Positions 53,067 to 63,810 of a DNA stretch of 64,000 nt are shown piece after piece. Both the position numbers and the translations under genes were made by a program. Within the stretch, counting starts at the first letter, position 1; each line of letters opens with the position of its first letter. The stretch spans positions 1,426,001-1,490,000 of the forward strand of contig NZ_CP132932.1 in assembly GCF_040358985.1 (NCBI RefSeq). Direction: 5' to 3'. The DNA is from Tunturibacter empetritectus (GTDB taxonomy: Bacteria; Acidobacteriota; Terriglobia; Terriglobales; Acidobacteriaceae). Under the pieces are notes generated by a model that was not told where the DNA came from, made no database searches, and saw only the letters and a program-made list of their open reading frames with translations.

Positions 53067-56000
53067 ATGAGTCCATCGCGAATCTTTATTCTTCGGCCTG
53101 TAGCGACCGCACTGCTGATGACAGCGATCTTAGTAGTTGGGATCGCGGCGTATTTCACGTTGCCCGTGTCCGCGCTGCCGGAGGCAGACTACCCGACGAT
53201 CCAGGTACAGACCTTCTATCCCGGTGCAAGCCCCGATGTGATGTCATCTGCGGTGACCGCCCCATTGGAGCGGCAGTTCGGGCAGGTTGCCGGGCTTACG
53301 CAGATGACATCCACAAGCTCCGACGGTAGCTCCGTGATCGTCCTGCAGTTCGCGCTGACACTCAATATCGATGTGGCGGAGCAAGAGGTGCAAGCGGCTA
53401 TCAACGCCGCGCAAGCTTATCTCCCGACAGACCTTCCGGTCCCACCGGTATACAGCAAATCGAATCCGGCCGACGCTCCCGTGTTGACGCTTGCACTTAC
53501 GTCTTCAACGATTCCGCTTTCCAAAGTGGAAGACCTCGTCGATACACGCCTTGCTCCCAAAATCTCTCAGTTGAGCGGTGTCGGTCTCGTGACGATCAGC
53601 GGAGGCCAGAAGCCAGCGGTCCGCATCCAGACGAATCCAGTGGCGCTTGCTTCTTACGGGCTTAACCTCGAAGATCTGCGGAACGCACTGACTGCCACTA
53701 CGGTCAACTCCGCAAAGGGCAGCTTCGATGGGCAGTCGCAGGCATTTCAGATCAATGCGAACGATCAGCTCCTCTCCAGCGCCGGTTATCGGGATGTGCT
53801 CGTGGCCTATAAAAACGGTGCCCCCGTGATGCTCACCGATGTCGCAAAGATCAGCGATGGCGTGGAAAACGAGAAGCTCGCCGCGTGGATGAATCAAACG
53901 CCCGCAATCCTCCTGAACATTCAACGGCAGCCGGGAGCGAACACCATCGCCGTGGTGGATGAGGTGGAAAAACTTCTGCCCAAGCTCCAGGCGACGCTTC
54001 CCTCGGCCGTGAACGTAAAGATTCTGACCGATCGCACGACTACGATCCGTGCGTCGGTCAAGGACGTCCAGTTTGAGCTCATGCTCACCATTGCGCTTGT
54101 TGTGATGGTCATCTTTATCTTTCTCAGAAACTTTGCAGCCACCATCATCCCCAGTGTTGCCGTGCCGCTGTCGTTGGTCGGAACGTTGGCCGTGATGCAC
54201 TTTCTGGGCTATAGCATCAACAATCTCACCATGATGGCGTTCACCATCTCGACAGGGTTCGTGGTGGATGATGCCATCGTCATGATCGAAAACATCTCGC
54301 GTTTTCTCGAAGAGGGCATGAATCCGATGGAGGCGGCACTCAAGGGCGCTGAGCAAATTGGATTCACGATCATCTCTTTGACGATTTCGCTCATCGCGGT
54401 GCTCATTCCGCTGCTGTTCCTGGGCGAAGTGGTGGGTCGTCTCTTCCGGGAGTTTGCAGTGACTCTTGCGGTGACCGTTTTGATCTCCGCTGTAGTTTCC
54501 TTGACGCTCACTCCCATGATGAGTTCGCGTATTCTGCGGCATAAAGCAGAGTCCGAACAGAACGGCTTCTACCGCTGGACCGAAGGTATCTTCAAGCGCA
54601 TCATCGCGGCTTACGGACGCAGTCTACAGTGGGTGCTGAGACACGAGACACCCGCGCTTCTGGTCGCGCTGGCCACACTCCTGCTCACCGTCTTCCAGTA
54701 CATCGAGATCCCGAAGGGGTTCTTTCCGACCCAGGACACGGGCATTATTCAAGCCGTATCGCAGGCCCCGGAGTCGATCTCATTTGCGGCAATGTCTCGC
54801 AAGCAGCAAGAGCTATCCACAGAGATTCTGAAAGATCCTGCGGTGGAAAGTATCTCTTCGTTCATTGGAGCCGACGGAATCAACACAACATTGAACAGTG
54901 GCCGCATTCAAATCAATCTGAAGCCACAGCAGACACGACACATCAGTGCGACAGACGTTATACAGCGCTTACAAAAAAGATTGCGGAACGTGCAGGGGAT
55001 TCAGGTGTACATGCAACCGGTACAGGATCTGACCGTGGACGACCGTGTGAGCCGAACCGAATATCAGTACACGCTTGAAGATCCGGACACTCTGGAGTTG
55101 AACCAATGGACTTCCAGGCTGGTCACAGAACTTCACAAGTTGCCGCAGATCACCGATGTGGCTACCGACCAGCAGACAAATGGAGTGAGCGCGAACCTCA
55201 CCATTGACAGGGCGACCGCGTCCCGTCTGAACATCACACCGGACCAGATCGATTCCACACTTTACGATGCCTTCGGACAGCGGCAGATCAGCACTCTTTA
55301 CACGCAGTCAAATCAGTACCACGTCATCCTCGAAACCCTGCCCCAGTTTCAGCAGAGCCCCGGCAAGCTCAACGACATCTACATACAGGGCTCAACGTCC
55401 TCGTCCAGTTCTTCGGCGCAGAGTACGTCAGGGCGCACGTCGTCCGGCTCAAACGGTACGCCGACAACGCTTACGCCTTCCTCCAACGAGAGCTTAGCTT
55501 CGACCACGCCGACGAGTGTTTTGGCCTCGAGTTCGTCCGGTTCAAATGGCTCTTCGGGAAATATGGCTTCGAGCGGCCAGGGCACCGGGGGCAGCTCTCC
55601 AAATTCATCGAGTTTGCAGAGTAGTTCGGGCTCATCGAACTCCTCCTCCACACAGCCGACACCCGTGCCACTGAGCGCTATCAGCCACTTCGGGACAGCG
55701 CCGTCGCCGCTGACAATTGCCCATCAAGGCCAGTTCCCGGTGGTCACCATATCGTTCAATGTGGCAACAGGTTACTCGCTTGGCCAGGCCGTCGAAGCAG
55801 TGGAGAAGGCACAAGAACGATTGCACATGCCCGCGAGCGTGCAGGCTGACTTTCAGGGGACAGCCGCCGCTTATAAGGGCATCGGCTCCAACGAGGCTAT
55901 CTTGATCCTCGCTGCGCTACTGGCCGTGTATATCGTGCTTGGAGTACTTTACGAAAGCTTCGTTCATCCCCTCACGATCTTATCGACGCTGCCTTCCGCG

Positions 56001-56438
56001 GGTGTCGGGGCTTTGTTAGCGCTTCGGCTTTTCCATCAGGACCTCGGGATCATCGCCGTCATCGGGATCATTCTTCTGATCGGAATCGTCAAGAAGAACG
56101 GAATCATGATCGTCGACTTTGCGCTCGAAGCAGAACGGGTCCGCGGACTGAACTCTGTGGACGCTATTTTCGAGGCGTCGCAGCTTCGGTTCCGGCCGAT
56201 CCTGATGACGACTCTATGCGCGCTCTTTGCAGGAATTCCGCTTGCTTTCGGTTCCGGGATCGGATCAGAGTTACGCCGCCCACTCGGCATCGCGATGGTG
56301 GGCGGCCTGCTCGTCAGTCAGGTGCTTACGCTTTACACCACGCCTGTGATCTATGTCTTCTTCGATCGCATTGCGCAACGATTCGGTCGCCGCACCAAAC
56401 CCGCGTTTGACCAGTCAGTAGCAGCGGAGCAGGCATGA
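53067..56438 (+). CDS. RND efflux pump, MdtB-like, with Ser-rich insertion
   Basis: This 1,123-residue inner-membrane proton-driven pump starts [20 protein letters not shown]. The span-4 proton-relay motif [13 protein letters not shown] is present, with the usual twelve spans in two repeats. Compared with typical members of about 1,040 residues it carries an additional stretch at about 773-866. That stretch is almost entirely Ser, Thr, Gly, Asn and Pro and lies in the periplasmic docking region of the second half. It overlaps the next pump gene by 4 bases (ATGA). MdtB-MdtC pairs form heterotrimers, so these two are probably partners. Confidence 0.93.
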   Translation: MSPSRIFILRPVATALLMTAILVVGIAAYFTLPVSALPEADYPTIQVQTFYPGASPDVMSSAVTAPLERQFGQVAGLTQMTSTSSDGSSVIVLQFALTLNIDVAEQEVQAAINAAQAYLPTDLPVPPVYSKSNPADAPVLTLALTSSTIPLSKVEDLVDTRLAPKISQLSGVGLVTISGGQKPAVRIQTNPVALASYGLNLEDLRNALTATTVNSAKGSFDGQSQAFQINANDQLLSSAGYRDVLVAYKNGAPVMLTDVAKISDGVENEKLAAWMNQTPAILLNIQRQPGANTIAVVDEVEKLLPKLQATLPSAVNVKILTDRTTTIRASVKDVQFELMLTIALVVMVIFIFLRNFAATIIPSVAVPLSLVGTLAVMHFLGYSINNLTMMAFTISTGFVVDDAIVMIENISRFLEEGMNPMEAALKGAEQIGFTIISLTISLIAVLIPLLFLGEVVGRLFREFAVTLAVTVLISAVVSLTLTPMMSSRILRHKAESEQNGFYRWTEGIFKRIIAAYGRSLQWVLRHETPALLVALATLLLTVFQYIEIPKGFFPTQDTGIIQAVSQAPESISFAAMSRKQQELSTEILKDPAVESISSFIGADGINTTLNSGRIQINLKPQQTRHISATDVIQRLQKRLRNVQGIQVYMQPVQDLTVDDRVSRTEYQYTLEDPDTLELNQWTSRLVTELHKLPQITDVATDQQTNGVSANLTIDRATASRLNITPDQIDSTLYDAFGQRQISTLYTQSNQYHVILETLPQFQQSPGKLNDIYIQGSTSSSSSSAQSTSGRTSSGSNGTPTTLTPSSNESLASTTPTSVLASSSSGSNGSSGNMASSGQGTGGSSPNSSSLQSSSGSSNSSSTQPTPVPLSAISHFGTAPSPLTIAHQGQFPVVTISFNVATGYSLGQAVEAVEKAQERLHMPASVQADFQGTAAAYKGIGSNEAILILAALLAVYIVLGVLYESFVHPLTILSTLPSAGVGALLALRLFHQDLGIIAVIGIILLIGIVKKNGIMIVDFALEAERVRGLNSVDAIFEASQLRFRPILMTTLCALFAGIPLAFGSGIGSELRRPLGIAMVGGLLVSQVLTLYTTPVIYVFFDRIAQRFGRRTKPAFDQSVAAEQA

Positions 56439-59400
56439 ACATCTCTTCTCCATTTATCCAAAGGCCCGTCGCGACGACGCTCCTCGCCATAGCCATGGCC
56501 ATCGCGGGAGCGATCGCCTTCGAAGAGCTTCCTGTTGCCTCGTTGCCCCAGGTCGACTTTGCCACGATTACGGTGGCCGCGACGCTGCCCGGCGCCAGCC
56601 CCGAGGTAATGGCTTCTTCAGTGGCAACTCCACTCGAACGCCAGTTCGGACATATCGCCGGTGTCGCTCAGATGACCTCCTCAAGCACTCTTGGCATCAC
56701 CTCCGTCACGCTGCAGTTCGACTTGAGCCGTGATGTCGATGGCGCTGCCAGGGACGTTGAGGCGGCGATCAATGCCGCTCGGACCTATCTGCCGGCGAAC
56801 CTGCCCTCAAACCCAACGTACAGGAAGATCAACTCCGCTGTTGCGCCCATGATGGTGCTGAGCCTCACGTCTGATGTCTATGACACAGGAACTCTCTACG
56901 ATACGGCCTCATCGATCATCGAGCAGAAAATTTCGCAGTTGCAGGGCGTCGGGCAGGTGCAGGTGGTCGGCAGCTCGCTGCCTGCTGTACGAATCGAGTT
57001 GAACCCGACCCAGCTCAATAGCTATGGCATCGGCCCACAGAACGTCGCACAAACAATCTCGGTACAGAACTCCAACCGTCCCAAGGGACAGATCAGCGAC
57101 CAGTACACAACTGCGGACATCAAGGCCAACGATCAGATCTCGAAGGCGAAAGACTATGCTCCGTTAGTCATCGGTTCGAGTAAAGGGAAAGTAGTTCATC
57201 TCAGCGATGTAGCCAACGTTTATGACTCGGTGCAAACGCTGCGGTCGGCAGGCTACGTCAATGGGAAACCGAGTGTCATTTTGCTGGTCTATCGGCTACC
57301 CAACGCCAACGTGATCGAGACATCTGACCGCGTCAAAAAGGAACTGCCGTCCATACGCGCCTCCATCCCAACCGGCGACCAGCTGGGTATCGTGAACGAT
57401 CTCACGACGACGATTCGCGCGTCTGTCAACGATGTGGAAAGAACACTCGTGCTCTCGATCGTGCTGGTGATTGCTGTCGTCTTCGTCTTTCTGCGAAGCC
57501 CGCGTGCGACGCTCATTCCTGGTGTTGCCGTTACCGTCTCGCTCATCGGCACATTCGCCGTCATGTATTTTTGCGGCTATACGCTTGATAACCTGTCGTT
57601 GATGGCGCTAACAGTCTCGACGGGGTTTGTCGTCGATGACGCGATCGTCGTAATGGAAAACATTACGCGGCTCATCGAATTAGGCGTTTCGCCCATGCGG
57701 GCGGCTTTTGATGGAGCAAAGGAGGTTGGCTTTACAGTGATTTCGATGAGCCTATCGCTCACTGCAGTCTTTGTCCCAATCCTCTTCATGGGTGGTCTTC
57801 CAGGACGGCTCTTTCATGAATTCGCCGTGACGCTTTCGGCGTCGATCGCCATCTCCATGGTCGTTTCGCTTACGCTGACGCCAACGATGTGCGCCTATAT
57901 CCTTAAACCTCACAACAGTGAACGGCATGGTCGTCTCTATCGATTCAGCGAACGCGCTTTTGACGGTTTACTCGCGTTCTACCGTCGCACTCTGGTGTGG
58001 GCGCTTCGCCATCCCGCGCTGATCGCGCTCACTCTTCTGGTTACTCTTGCGCTCAATGTTGTGCTTGCTGTTCGAGTGCCGAAAGGACTGTTCCCGCTAC
58101 AGGATACTGGGACCATCTTCGGCGGTTTTCAAGGATCTCAGGACGCATCCTTCCAGTCGATGAATCGCTCTCTCCTGGCGATCCAATCCGTCATCAGCGC
58201 AGATCCTGCGGTCAGCAAGGTCGCAGGCTTCACAGGCGGACAAGGTGGACCGGGCGGGGGCGCGAGCAACACGGGATTTGCATTCGTCAGCCTAAAGCCT
58301 CTAGCCGAACGAAAGATTAGCGCGGGTGAGGTGGTCGACCGCCTGCGCCCTAAACTCGCCGCGCTTACCGGGGCTTCGACATTCCTTCAGGCTGCGCAGG
58401 ACATCAGTGTCGGCGGCAGGCAGAGCAACGCACAGTATCAATATCAGCTATCGGCAGACTCTGTAGAGACTCTCAGCCAATGGGCACCTGTCCTCTATCA
58501 CCAAATGCTGAAGATGCCGCAGATCAAGGACGTTACGACCGACCAGCAGAATGGCGGCCTGCAGATGCTGCTCAACTATGACCGCGCCACAGCCGCCCGA
58601 CTCGGCATAACTCCGCAACTGATCGACAATTCCCTTTACTACGAGTTCGGCGAGTCGCAAGTCTCGACCATCTACACCTCACTAAACCAGTATTACGTAG
58701 TGATGGAAGCTGCTCCGCATCTGCTCACTTCGCCTTCCGCATTGAACTCAACCAATGTTCACTCCACAGGCAAGGGTTCGGCCCCTCTGAGCACGTTTGC
58801 GCACATGCAAGCTTCTACGTCGCCGCTGTCAGTCAATCACTCCTCTTTCTTCCCGTCAGCCACCATATCGTTCAATCTTGCTCCCGGTGTCTCGCTTGGG
58901 GAGGTCACGAAATTGATCACCGATATGCAACAGCGGGCAGGCACACCGACAACAATCACGAGCCAATTTGCGGGCACCGCACAGGCCTTCCAAAGTTCAC
59001 TCGCCACGGAGCCGTTTCTCATTCTTGCGGCCATCGTTGCCATTTATATCGTGCTTGGCATTCTCTACGAAAGCCTCATTCATCCCGTCACGATTCTCAC
59101 AACGCTTCCGTCGGCGAGCGTCGGCGCAATGTTCGCTTTGCAGTTCTTCAAGAGCGAGCTCGATGTCATCTCCCTCATTGGAATATTGCTGCTCATCGGC
59201 ATTGTAAAAAAGAATGCCATCCTGATGATCGATTTTGCGCTGCAGGCGGAACGGCTGGAGGGCAAGAGCACAGAGGATTCCATCTTCGAGGCCTGCCTAC
59301 TGCGCTTCCGCCCCATTTTGATGACGACGTTGGCCGCACTCTTCGGAGCGCTGCCACTCGCCTTTGGTCGCGGCGTGGGCTCGGAGCTTCGCCGTCCGCT

Positions 59401-59551
59401 GGGAATTGCCATTGTTGGCGGTCTTATCTTCAGCCAGGCGCTCACACTCTACACCACGCCAATCATCTACCTGTATTTCAACCGAGTTAGTCAGTGGTTC
59501 AAACGTCGTCGCGGTACGACAACGAACCTCACGAGCGGCGCAACAGCCTAG
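56435..59551 (+). CDS. RND efflux pump, MdtC-like
   Basis: This 1,038-residue RND protein has normal length without the insertion of its partner. It has [20 protein letters not shown] at the start and the span-4 motif [13 protein letters not shown]. The two periplasmic loops are standard ([20 protein letters not shown]). It begins inside the previous stop and ends 14 bp before the outer-membrane channel gene. It is probably the second subunit of a heteromeric MdtBC-like pump. The substrates cannot be read from the sequence. Confidence 0.93.
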   Translation: MNISSPFIQRPVATTLLAIAMAIAGAIAFEELPVASLPQVDFATITVAATLPGASPEVMASSVATPLERQFGHIAGVAQMTSSSTLGITSVTLQFDLSRDVDGAARDVEAAINAARTYLPANLPSNPTYRKINSAVAPMMVLSLTSDVYDTGTLYDTASSIIEQKISQLQGVGQVQVVGSSLPAVRIELNPTQLNSYGIGPQNVAQTISVQNSNRPKGQISDQYTTADIKANDQISKAKDYAPLVIGSSKGKVVHLSDVANVYDSVQTLRSAGYVNGKPSVILLVYRLPNANVIETSDRVKKELPSIRASIPTGDQLGIVNDLTTTIRASVNDVERTLVLSIVLVIAVVFVFLRSPRATLIPGVAVTVSLIGTFAVMYFCGYTLDNLSLMALTVSTGFVVDDAIVVMENITRLIELGVSPMRAAFDGAKEVGFTVISMSLSLTAVFVPILFMGGLPGRLFHEFAVTLSASIAISMVVSLTLTPTMCAYILKPHNSERHGRLYRFSERAFDGLLAFYRRTLVWALRHPALIALTLLVTLALNVVLAVRVPKGLFPLQDTGTIFGGFQGSQDASFQSMNRSLLAIQSVISADPAVSKVAGFTGGQGGPGGGASNTGFAFVSLKPLAERKISAGEVVDRLRPKLAALTGASTFLQAAQDISVGGRQSNAQYQYQLSADSVETLSQWAPVLYHQMLKMPQIKDVTTDQQNGGLQMLLNYDRATAARLGITPQLIDNSLYYEFGESQVSTIYTSLNQYYVVMEAAPHLLTSPSALNSTNVHSTGKGSAPLSTFAHMQASTSPLSVNHSSFFPSATISFNLAPGVSLGEVTKLITDMQQRAGTPTTITSQFAGTAQAFQSSLATEPFLILAAIVAIYIVLGILYESLIHPVTILTTLPSASVGAMFALQFFKSELDVISLIGILLLIGIVKKNAILMIDFALQAERLEGKSTEDSIFEACLLRFRPILMTTLAALFGALPLAFGRGVGSELRRPLGIAIVGGLIFSQALTLYTTPIIYLYFNRVSQWFKRRRGTTTNLTSGATA

Positions 59552-59564
59552 AAAGGCGAAGGAA

Positions 59565-61070
59565 ATGGACATCATGAAACGCTTCAGACCTCTTCCCATC
59601 ACTCGCAAATCCATCCTTTTGTGCTTTGCTTGTCTGCCACTGCTGCAAGGCTGCATGGTAGGACCCAAGTACGTAAGGCCCACCGTTCAGGCTCCGCCTG
59701 CGTTCAAGGAGACGACAGACCAGACCGCTCCCGACGGTACGACATGGACTACAGCGAAGCCGCAGGACACGACGTTGCGCGGCAAATGGTGGGAAATCTA
59801 TCAGAAGCCAGAACTGAACGGTCTTGAAGACAAGCTGAACGACTCGAACCAAAACATCGCTCAGGCGTTCCACAACCTTATGGCCGCACGCGCCCAAGTC
59901 CGCGAAGCCCGATCTAGTTATTCGCCGACCGTCTCTACAACGCCTTCCTACACCCGGTCACGGACCTCCGCGAACGTCGTCGGCCAGGCTCCAGCAAATA
60001 CGAACCTCAACAGCAACAACTTCGATCTGCCCTTCGATGTCTCTTGGGAGCCGGACGTTTGGGGACGCGTTCGCAACACCGTCAAAGAGTACGCAAATGC
60101 CGCCCAGGTAAGCGCGGCTGATCTCGCGAATGAAAAGCTGACAGAACAAGCCAATCTGGCCGAGTACTACTTCGAGCTTCGCGGTCAGGATCAGCTCATA
60201 GAACTCTACAAACAGACGATTGAAACATACCAGAAGAGTCTTGAATTGACACGCGTACTTGGCAGGACTGGTATAGACAGCGATCAGGCCGTCGCGCAAG
60301 CTGAGCTGAACCTGAAAACAGCACAAGCCGCAGCCACCAATTTGGGCGTCGCCCGCGCGCAATACGAACACGCGATCGCGCTGCTGATCGGCCAACCTGC
60401 ATCATCTTTCTCTATGCCAATGCACCCGCTGACGACAGCGGTTCCGGGAATACCGCTTGGTGTGCCTTCACAACTGCTACAGCGTCGTCCTGACATTGCG
60501 GCAGCCGAGCGCACGATGTCTCAGGCCAATGCCCTTATCGGTGTCGAAACTGCCGCTTTTTATCCCAGCTTCAGCATCTCATTTGAGGGTGGCCTTGAGA
60601 GCTCGAACGTCAAGAATTGGTTCACCTGGCCCAGCCGCTTCTTCTCCCTCGGGCCATCGGCGTCGCAGACGCTCTTCGATGCAGGCCTCCGCCGCAATAC
60701 GGTCGCACAGTACAAGGCACAGTACGACGCAGATGTTGCCAGTTATCGGCAGACCGTACTCACCGCATTTCAGCAGACCGAAGACTCGCTTGCGTCAGAA
60801 CGCATCCTTGCTAAGCAGTTGCAGCAAGAGCAGGAAGTGATTGCGGCGGCACAGCGCTATTATGATCTGTCTGTAGTCCGCTATCGCACTGGAGTCGACA
60901 CCTATCTGAACGTATTTACGGCCCAAAATACGCTGCTAGCCGACCAGCAGACACAGGTCAACTTGCGAGTACAGCAAATGACAAGCAGTGTTCAGCTTAT
61001 CGAGGCGCTCGGTGGCGGATGGGACACAACGCAGCTCCCAACGGAAAAGGAAGTGGCTGCAAAGAAGTAA
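59565..61070 (+). CDS. Outer-membrane efflux lipoprotein (NodT/OprM-type TolC family)
   Basis: The ATG at 59565 with gaagga upstream gives 501 residues. A longer frame to 59364 lies inside the previous gene and is rejected. The lipobox LLQGC near residue 31 gives an acylated Cys. Two TolC-type repeats follow (WWEIYQKPELNGLEDKLNDS, NIAQAFHNLMAARAQVREAR, then RRPDIAAAERTMSQANALIG). RTGVDTYLNVFTAQNTLL is the NodT-family signature. It supplies the outer-membrane exit for the RND pump encoded just before it. Confidence 0.93.
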   Translation: MDIMKRFRPLPITRKSILLCFACLPLLQGCMVGPKYVRPTVQAPPAFKETTDQTAPDGTTWTTAKPQDTTLRGKWWEIYQKPELNGLEDKLNDSNQNIAQAFHNLMAARAQVREARSSYSPTVSTTPSYTRSRTSANVVGQAPANTNLNSNNFDLPFDVSWEPDVWGRVRNTVKEYANAAQVSAADLANEKLTEQANLAEYYFELRGQDQLIELYKQTIETYQKSLELTRVLGRTGIDSDQAVAQAELNLKTAQAAATNLGVARAQYEHAIALLIGQPASSFSMPMHPLTTAVPGIPLGVPSQLLQRRPDIAAAERTMSQANALIGVETAAFYPSFSISFEGGLESSNVKNWFTWPSRFFSLGPSASQTLFDAGLRRNTVAQYKAQYDADVASYRQTVLTAFQQTEDSLASERILAKQLQQEQEVIAAAQRYYDLSVVRYRTGVDTYLNVFTAQNTLLADQQTQVNLRVQQMTSSVQLIEALGGGWDTTQLPTEKEVAAKK

Positions 61071-61080
61071 AACGCGTTAG

Positions 61081-61200
61081 GGAGGCTCTGATTAAGTCCT
61101 ATTTCCTGCTGCTGGACGCTTCTTTTGTTTGTCATTCCCGAAGGGAATCTGCGTCTTCCGTGCTCACGACAAGGGTCATATGGACTTAATTAGAGTCTCC
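61081..61200. repeat. 120-bp MITE-like element with 19-bp terminal inverted repeats
   Basis: The ends ggaggctctgattaagtcc (61081-61099) and ggacttaattagagtctcc (61182-61200) are inverted repeats matching at 17 of 19 positions. Inside, attccc gaa gggaat forms a second perfect hairpin at 61134-61148. There is no coding capacity. The internal gtcattcc...ggaatctgc pattern resembles an interspersed repeat I recall from Acidobacteria genomes. Confidence 0.55.
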
Positions 61201-61465
61201 TAAGAGCTGCTTATCTACCTAGGAACCTTTTCTGAAACCTTTCGGTTTCTCCAGAGTCTGATATTCATGCCGAACGGGTCGGTACGGTACTATTTTCAAG
61301 TCGCCCGTAGATAGTGCAAAGCACTCACAGGAGACGGCAAAGCAATCTTTATCGCTCACACTGCTGTAGCAGGTGTGCCGTTGTTCCGAGCCATTTTTGT
61401 TGTCCGTCATCATTTCTCCATTAAGTGCAGATGCTATTCAGAAATTATTTGAGGACAAGCCCCTT

Positions 61466-62647
61466 ATGCAGCAACGCACCTTTAGCGCAACTTTGTTGGG
61501 CTTGACCGCTTTTTTCACTGAGCCCTCTTACGGCAACAATCGCGCTTTGAGTGGCGGCTTCGGGACTCTTTCGCGCGCCTGCGTCGTATGTTCTTTGTTG
61601 CTAGTCACCGGCATCGCATCTGGTCAACAAGAGTCACGGGCTTCAGAGAGGAGGAGCAGTTCGCTCCCAGAAGCACCTTTGCCTCAATCGAACTCTCAAA
61701 ACTCATCTGAGCAGGTGCCTAGCCCGGTGGGAGCAGCCACTGTCTCAGGCACCGTGCTAGACGCAAGCGGGGCAGCCATTCCAGGAGCACGAGTCAATGT
61801 AACGCGCAGAGACAAAACACTGTTCGGCAGTATCAAGTCCGGCGGGGCTGGTGAGTTCTCATTTAGAAGCGTCCCGGCAGGTTCGTATGTCGTGACGATT
61901 TACGCAAAGGGATTTCAGCCGTTTGTATCGACGGAATTTGTGGTGACGTCCAAACAAGACTATGCAATTCCTGCCATCGCCCTTTCGGTCGCAGCGACCG
62001 ATACAGAAATCACCGTTCGTCCCACTGACGTGATTGCCGCTGAACAGATTAAAGCGGAGGAAAAGCAGCGTGTGTTCGGTATCGTGCCCAACTATCTCAC
62101 AAGCTACACCTGGGACGCTGCCCCTCTAACGACGAAGCAGAAGTTTTCGCTTGCCACACACGACACCCTCGATCCGGTTTCACTTATAGGAGTTGGTCTC
62201 GGTGCCGGCATTCAACAAGCGCTTAACACCCATCCCGGCTATGGGCAAGGCGCGGCGGGATACGGCAAACGTTCCGCAGCTCTATTCGCCGATGGACGAA
62301 CCAGTGACTATCTCAGCAATGCGGTGTTTCCCTCGCTGTTCCATCAGGACCCGCGCTATTTCTATCAAGGGAGCGGTTCTACAACGTCCCGCCTAAGCCA
62401 CGCTCTCAGCAGCACAGTGATCGCACGGAGCGACACCGGGAAACCTATGCCCAACTACTCTTATTTTTTAGCGCTTCTGTGCTCGGGAGCCATCTCCAAC
62501 GCATACTATCCCCACGGTGACCGGGGAGTCGGCCTAGTCTTCAGCACTGCGGCATTTGGTATGTTGGGAAAAGCTGGAGGAACTGTCATTCGAGAGTTCG
62601 TTTCGAAGCACGTTACCACAAATATCCCCGGTGAAGGCAAGCCATAG
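61466..62647 (+). CDS. Secreted/outer-membrane protein with carboxypeptidase-regulatory domain
   Basis: The ATG at 61466 with gagga upstream gives 393 residues. A signal peptide (ACVVCSLLLVTGIASGQ) lies unusually far in (about 30-50), then a low-complexity linker. A CarboxypepD_reg beta-sandwich follows at about 90-165 (ATVSGTVLDASGAAIPGARV). The C-terminal half has FGIVPNYLTSYTWDAAPLTT, LFHQDPRYFYQGSG and NAYYPHGDRGVGLVFSTAAF, typical of a common acidobacterial family of unknown function. It is not a TonB-dependent receptor because no barrel follows. Confidence 0.8.
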   Translation: MQQRTFSATLLGLTAFFTEPSYGNNRALSGGFGTLSRACVVCSLLLVTGIASGQQESRASERRSSSLPEAPLPQSNSQNSSEQVPSPVGAATVSGTVLDASGAAIPGARVNVTRRDKTLFGSIKSGGAGEFSFRSVPAGSYVVTIYAKGFQPFVSTEFVVTSKQDYAIPAIALSVAATDTEITVRPTDVIAAEQIKAEEKQRVFGIVPNYLTSYTWDAAPLTTKQKFSLATHDTLDPVSLIGVGLGAGIQQALNTHPGYGQGAAGYGKRSAALFADGRTSDYLSNAVFPSLFHQDPRYFYQGSGSTTSRLSHALSSTVIARSDTGKPMPNYSYFLALLCSGAISNAYYPHGDRGVGLVFSTAAFGMLGKAGGTVIREFVSKHVTTNIPGEGKP

Positions 62648-62724
62648 GAAGATCGAAAGATGATTCGCGTTCATCTCCCATTAAATGGTGGTGACTGACC
62701 AAGGCCTCTTAGGGGATGCACACT

Positions 62725-63732
62725 ATGAACCTGTCGACACAGCTCACGTATCCGGGAATTGGCATTGCAGTGTTTGCCCAACAACTCTGCCTGCCGGTTC
62801 CGTCGATGGTGCTGCTCGTCACTGTCGGAGCATTGGCTGCGCACGGTCAGGAAGCTCTGCATATCTGGCTCGTCATTCTCGCGGGAGTAACCGGATGCCT
62901 GCTTGCCGATAGCTTTTGGTTTTGGTTGGGCAGGCGATGGGGTAGCGGGGTCATCCGGCTGGTGTGCAGCTTTACGGCAGATCCTCAAAGCAGTCGCGAG
63001 AACTCACATCGCATCTTCGAAAAATGGGGCCTATGGTTGCTCACGGTTGCGAAGTTCGTGCCGGGGTTGGACGGCGTGGCACCACCTTTGGCCGGCGCTG
63101 AGGGCTCGACTGTCCATGGATTTCTGTCTTATGACGCGATCGGATCTCTCTTATGGACGTCCACCTATGTGCTCGTCGGCTTTCTGTTTGCTGATGAAGT
63201 GAACAGTGTAATGCGCGTTATTCAACGCTTTGGAGTGTCGCTGGGGATCATCGTTGGCGTTCCGTTGTTGCTCTATGTCATCTGGAAGGCTGTTCGTGTG
63301 GGAAGGATGATCCGCCATCTAAGGCTACGACGCATCAGCCCCGCGATGCTTCAGAGAAAACTGGACGATCAGGAAAAAGTAATGGTCGTCGATCTTTTGA
63401 ACTACGAGGCGCAGGATAGCGAGATCAAAGGAATTCCCGGTGCATTCCGTGCGAAGCCCTCAAGGCTGAGCAAGGTGAAGAAACTGTTCGTACCTGCGGA
63501 CGTGGAGATAGTGCTGTACTGCTCTTCCAGGAACGAATTTGTTAGCGCTCGTGTTGCGGACGCCCTGCAAAAAAGAGGCGTGCACAACGTGTGGGTATTG
63601 GAAGGTGGCCTCGAGGCCTGGGTGGGCGATGGACGGCTTGTCACGACCGAATTGGACACGGGCGAACGCGTGGCAGCTCGGATGGGTGTTGTGCTGCCTA
63701 CGGATGTTGGGCTGAAGGAACCAGGACCGTAA
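62725..63732 (+). CDS. DedA-family membrane protein fused to a rhodanese-like domain
   Basis: The ATG at 62725 is 9 bases after agggg and gives 335 residues. An ATG at 62716 is possible. The first 200 residues are DedA/VTT-type, with FAQQLCLPVPSMVLLVTVGA, ADSFWFWLGRRWG and the VAKFVPGLDGVAPPLAGAEG motif, thought to move lipids across membranes. Residues about 215-325 are a rhodanese-like domain with the potential active Cys in IVLYCSSRNEFVSARVADAL near residue 265. A converged terminator follows. Similar fusions are known, and their reaction is not established. Confidence 0.88.
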   Translation: MNLSTQLTYPGIGIAVFAQQLCLPVPSMVLLVTVGALAAHGQEALHIWLVILAGVTGCLLADSFWFWLGRRWGSGVIRLVCSFTADPQSSRENSHRIFEKWGLWLLTVAKFVPGLDGVAPPLAGAEGSTVHGFLSYDAIGSLLWTSTYVLVGFLFADEVNSVMRVIQRFGVSLGIIVGVPLLLYVIWKAVRVGRMIRHLRLRRISPAMLQRKLDDQEKVMVVDLLNYEAQDSEIKGIPGAFRAKPSRLSKVKKLFVPADVEIVLYCSSRNEFVSARVADALQKRGVHNVWVLEGGLEAWVGDGRLVTTELDTGERVAARMGVVLPTDVGLKEPGP

Positions 63733-63755
63733 TCAAGCAGGCCTAGCGTGTGCAT

Positions 63756-63791
63756 TCCCTTTGCCAGCAGGGCGGCTTGCCGACAAAGGGA
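63756..63791. terminator. Bidirectional terminator hairpin
   Basis: Arms tccctttgccagca and tgccgacaaaggga match at 12 of 14 positions, with the others being wobble pairs, around an 8-base loop. It lies between the convergent DedA-rhodanese and amidohydrolase genes. Confidence 0.7.
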
Positions 63792-63810
63792 TTATGCCCG
63801 CGTTGTCGGA

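Noticed and set aside
53505-54542. Long minus-strand ORF (345 codons) inside the MdtB-like gene
   Set aside because: Antisense shadow of a strongly conserved RND gene. Composition is Asp/His/Arg-biased and no family is visible.
59364-59564. Upstream extension of the outer-membrane channel gene
   Set aside because: It lies fully inside the preceding RND gene. The lipobox and ribosome-binding site fix the start at 59565.
61219-61413. Minus-strand ORF of 64 codons with a ggagaa site before its ATG
   Set aside because: No recognisable family and no neighbour to support it. It may be real but the evidence is too thin.
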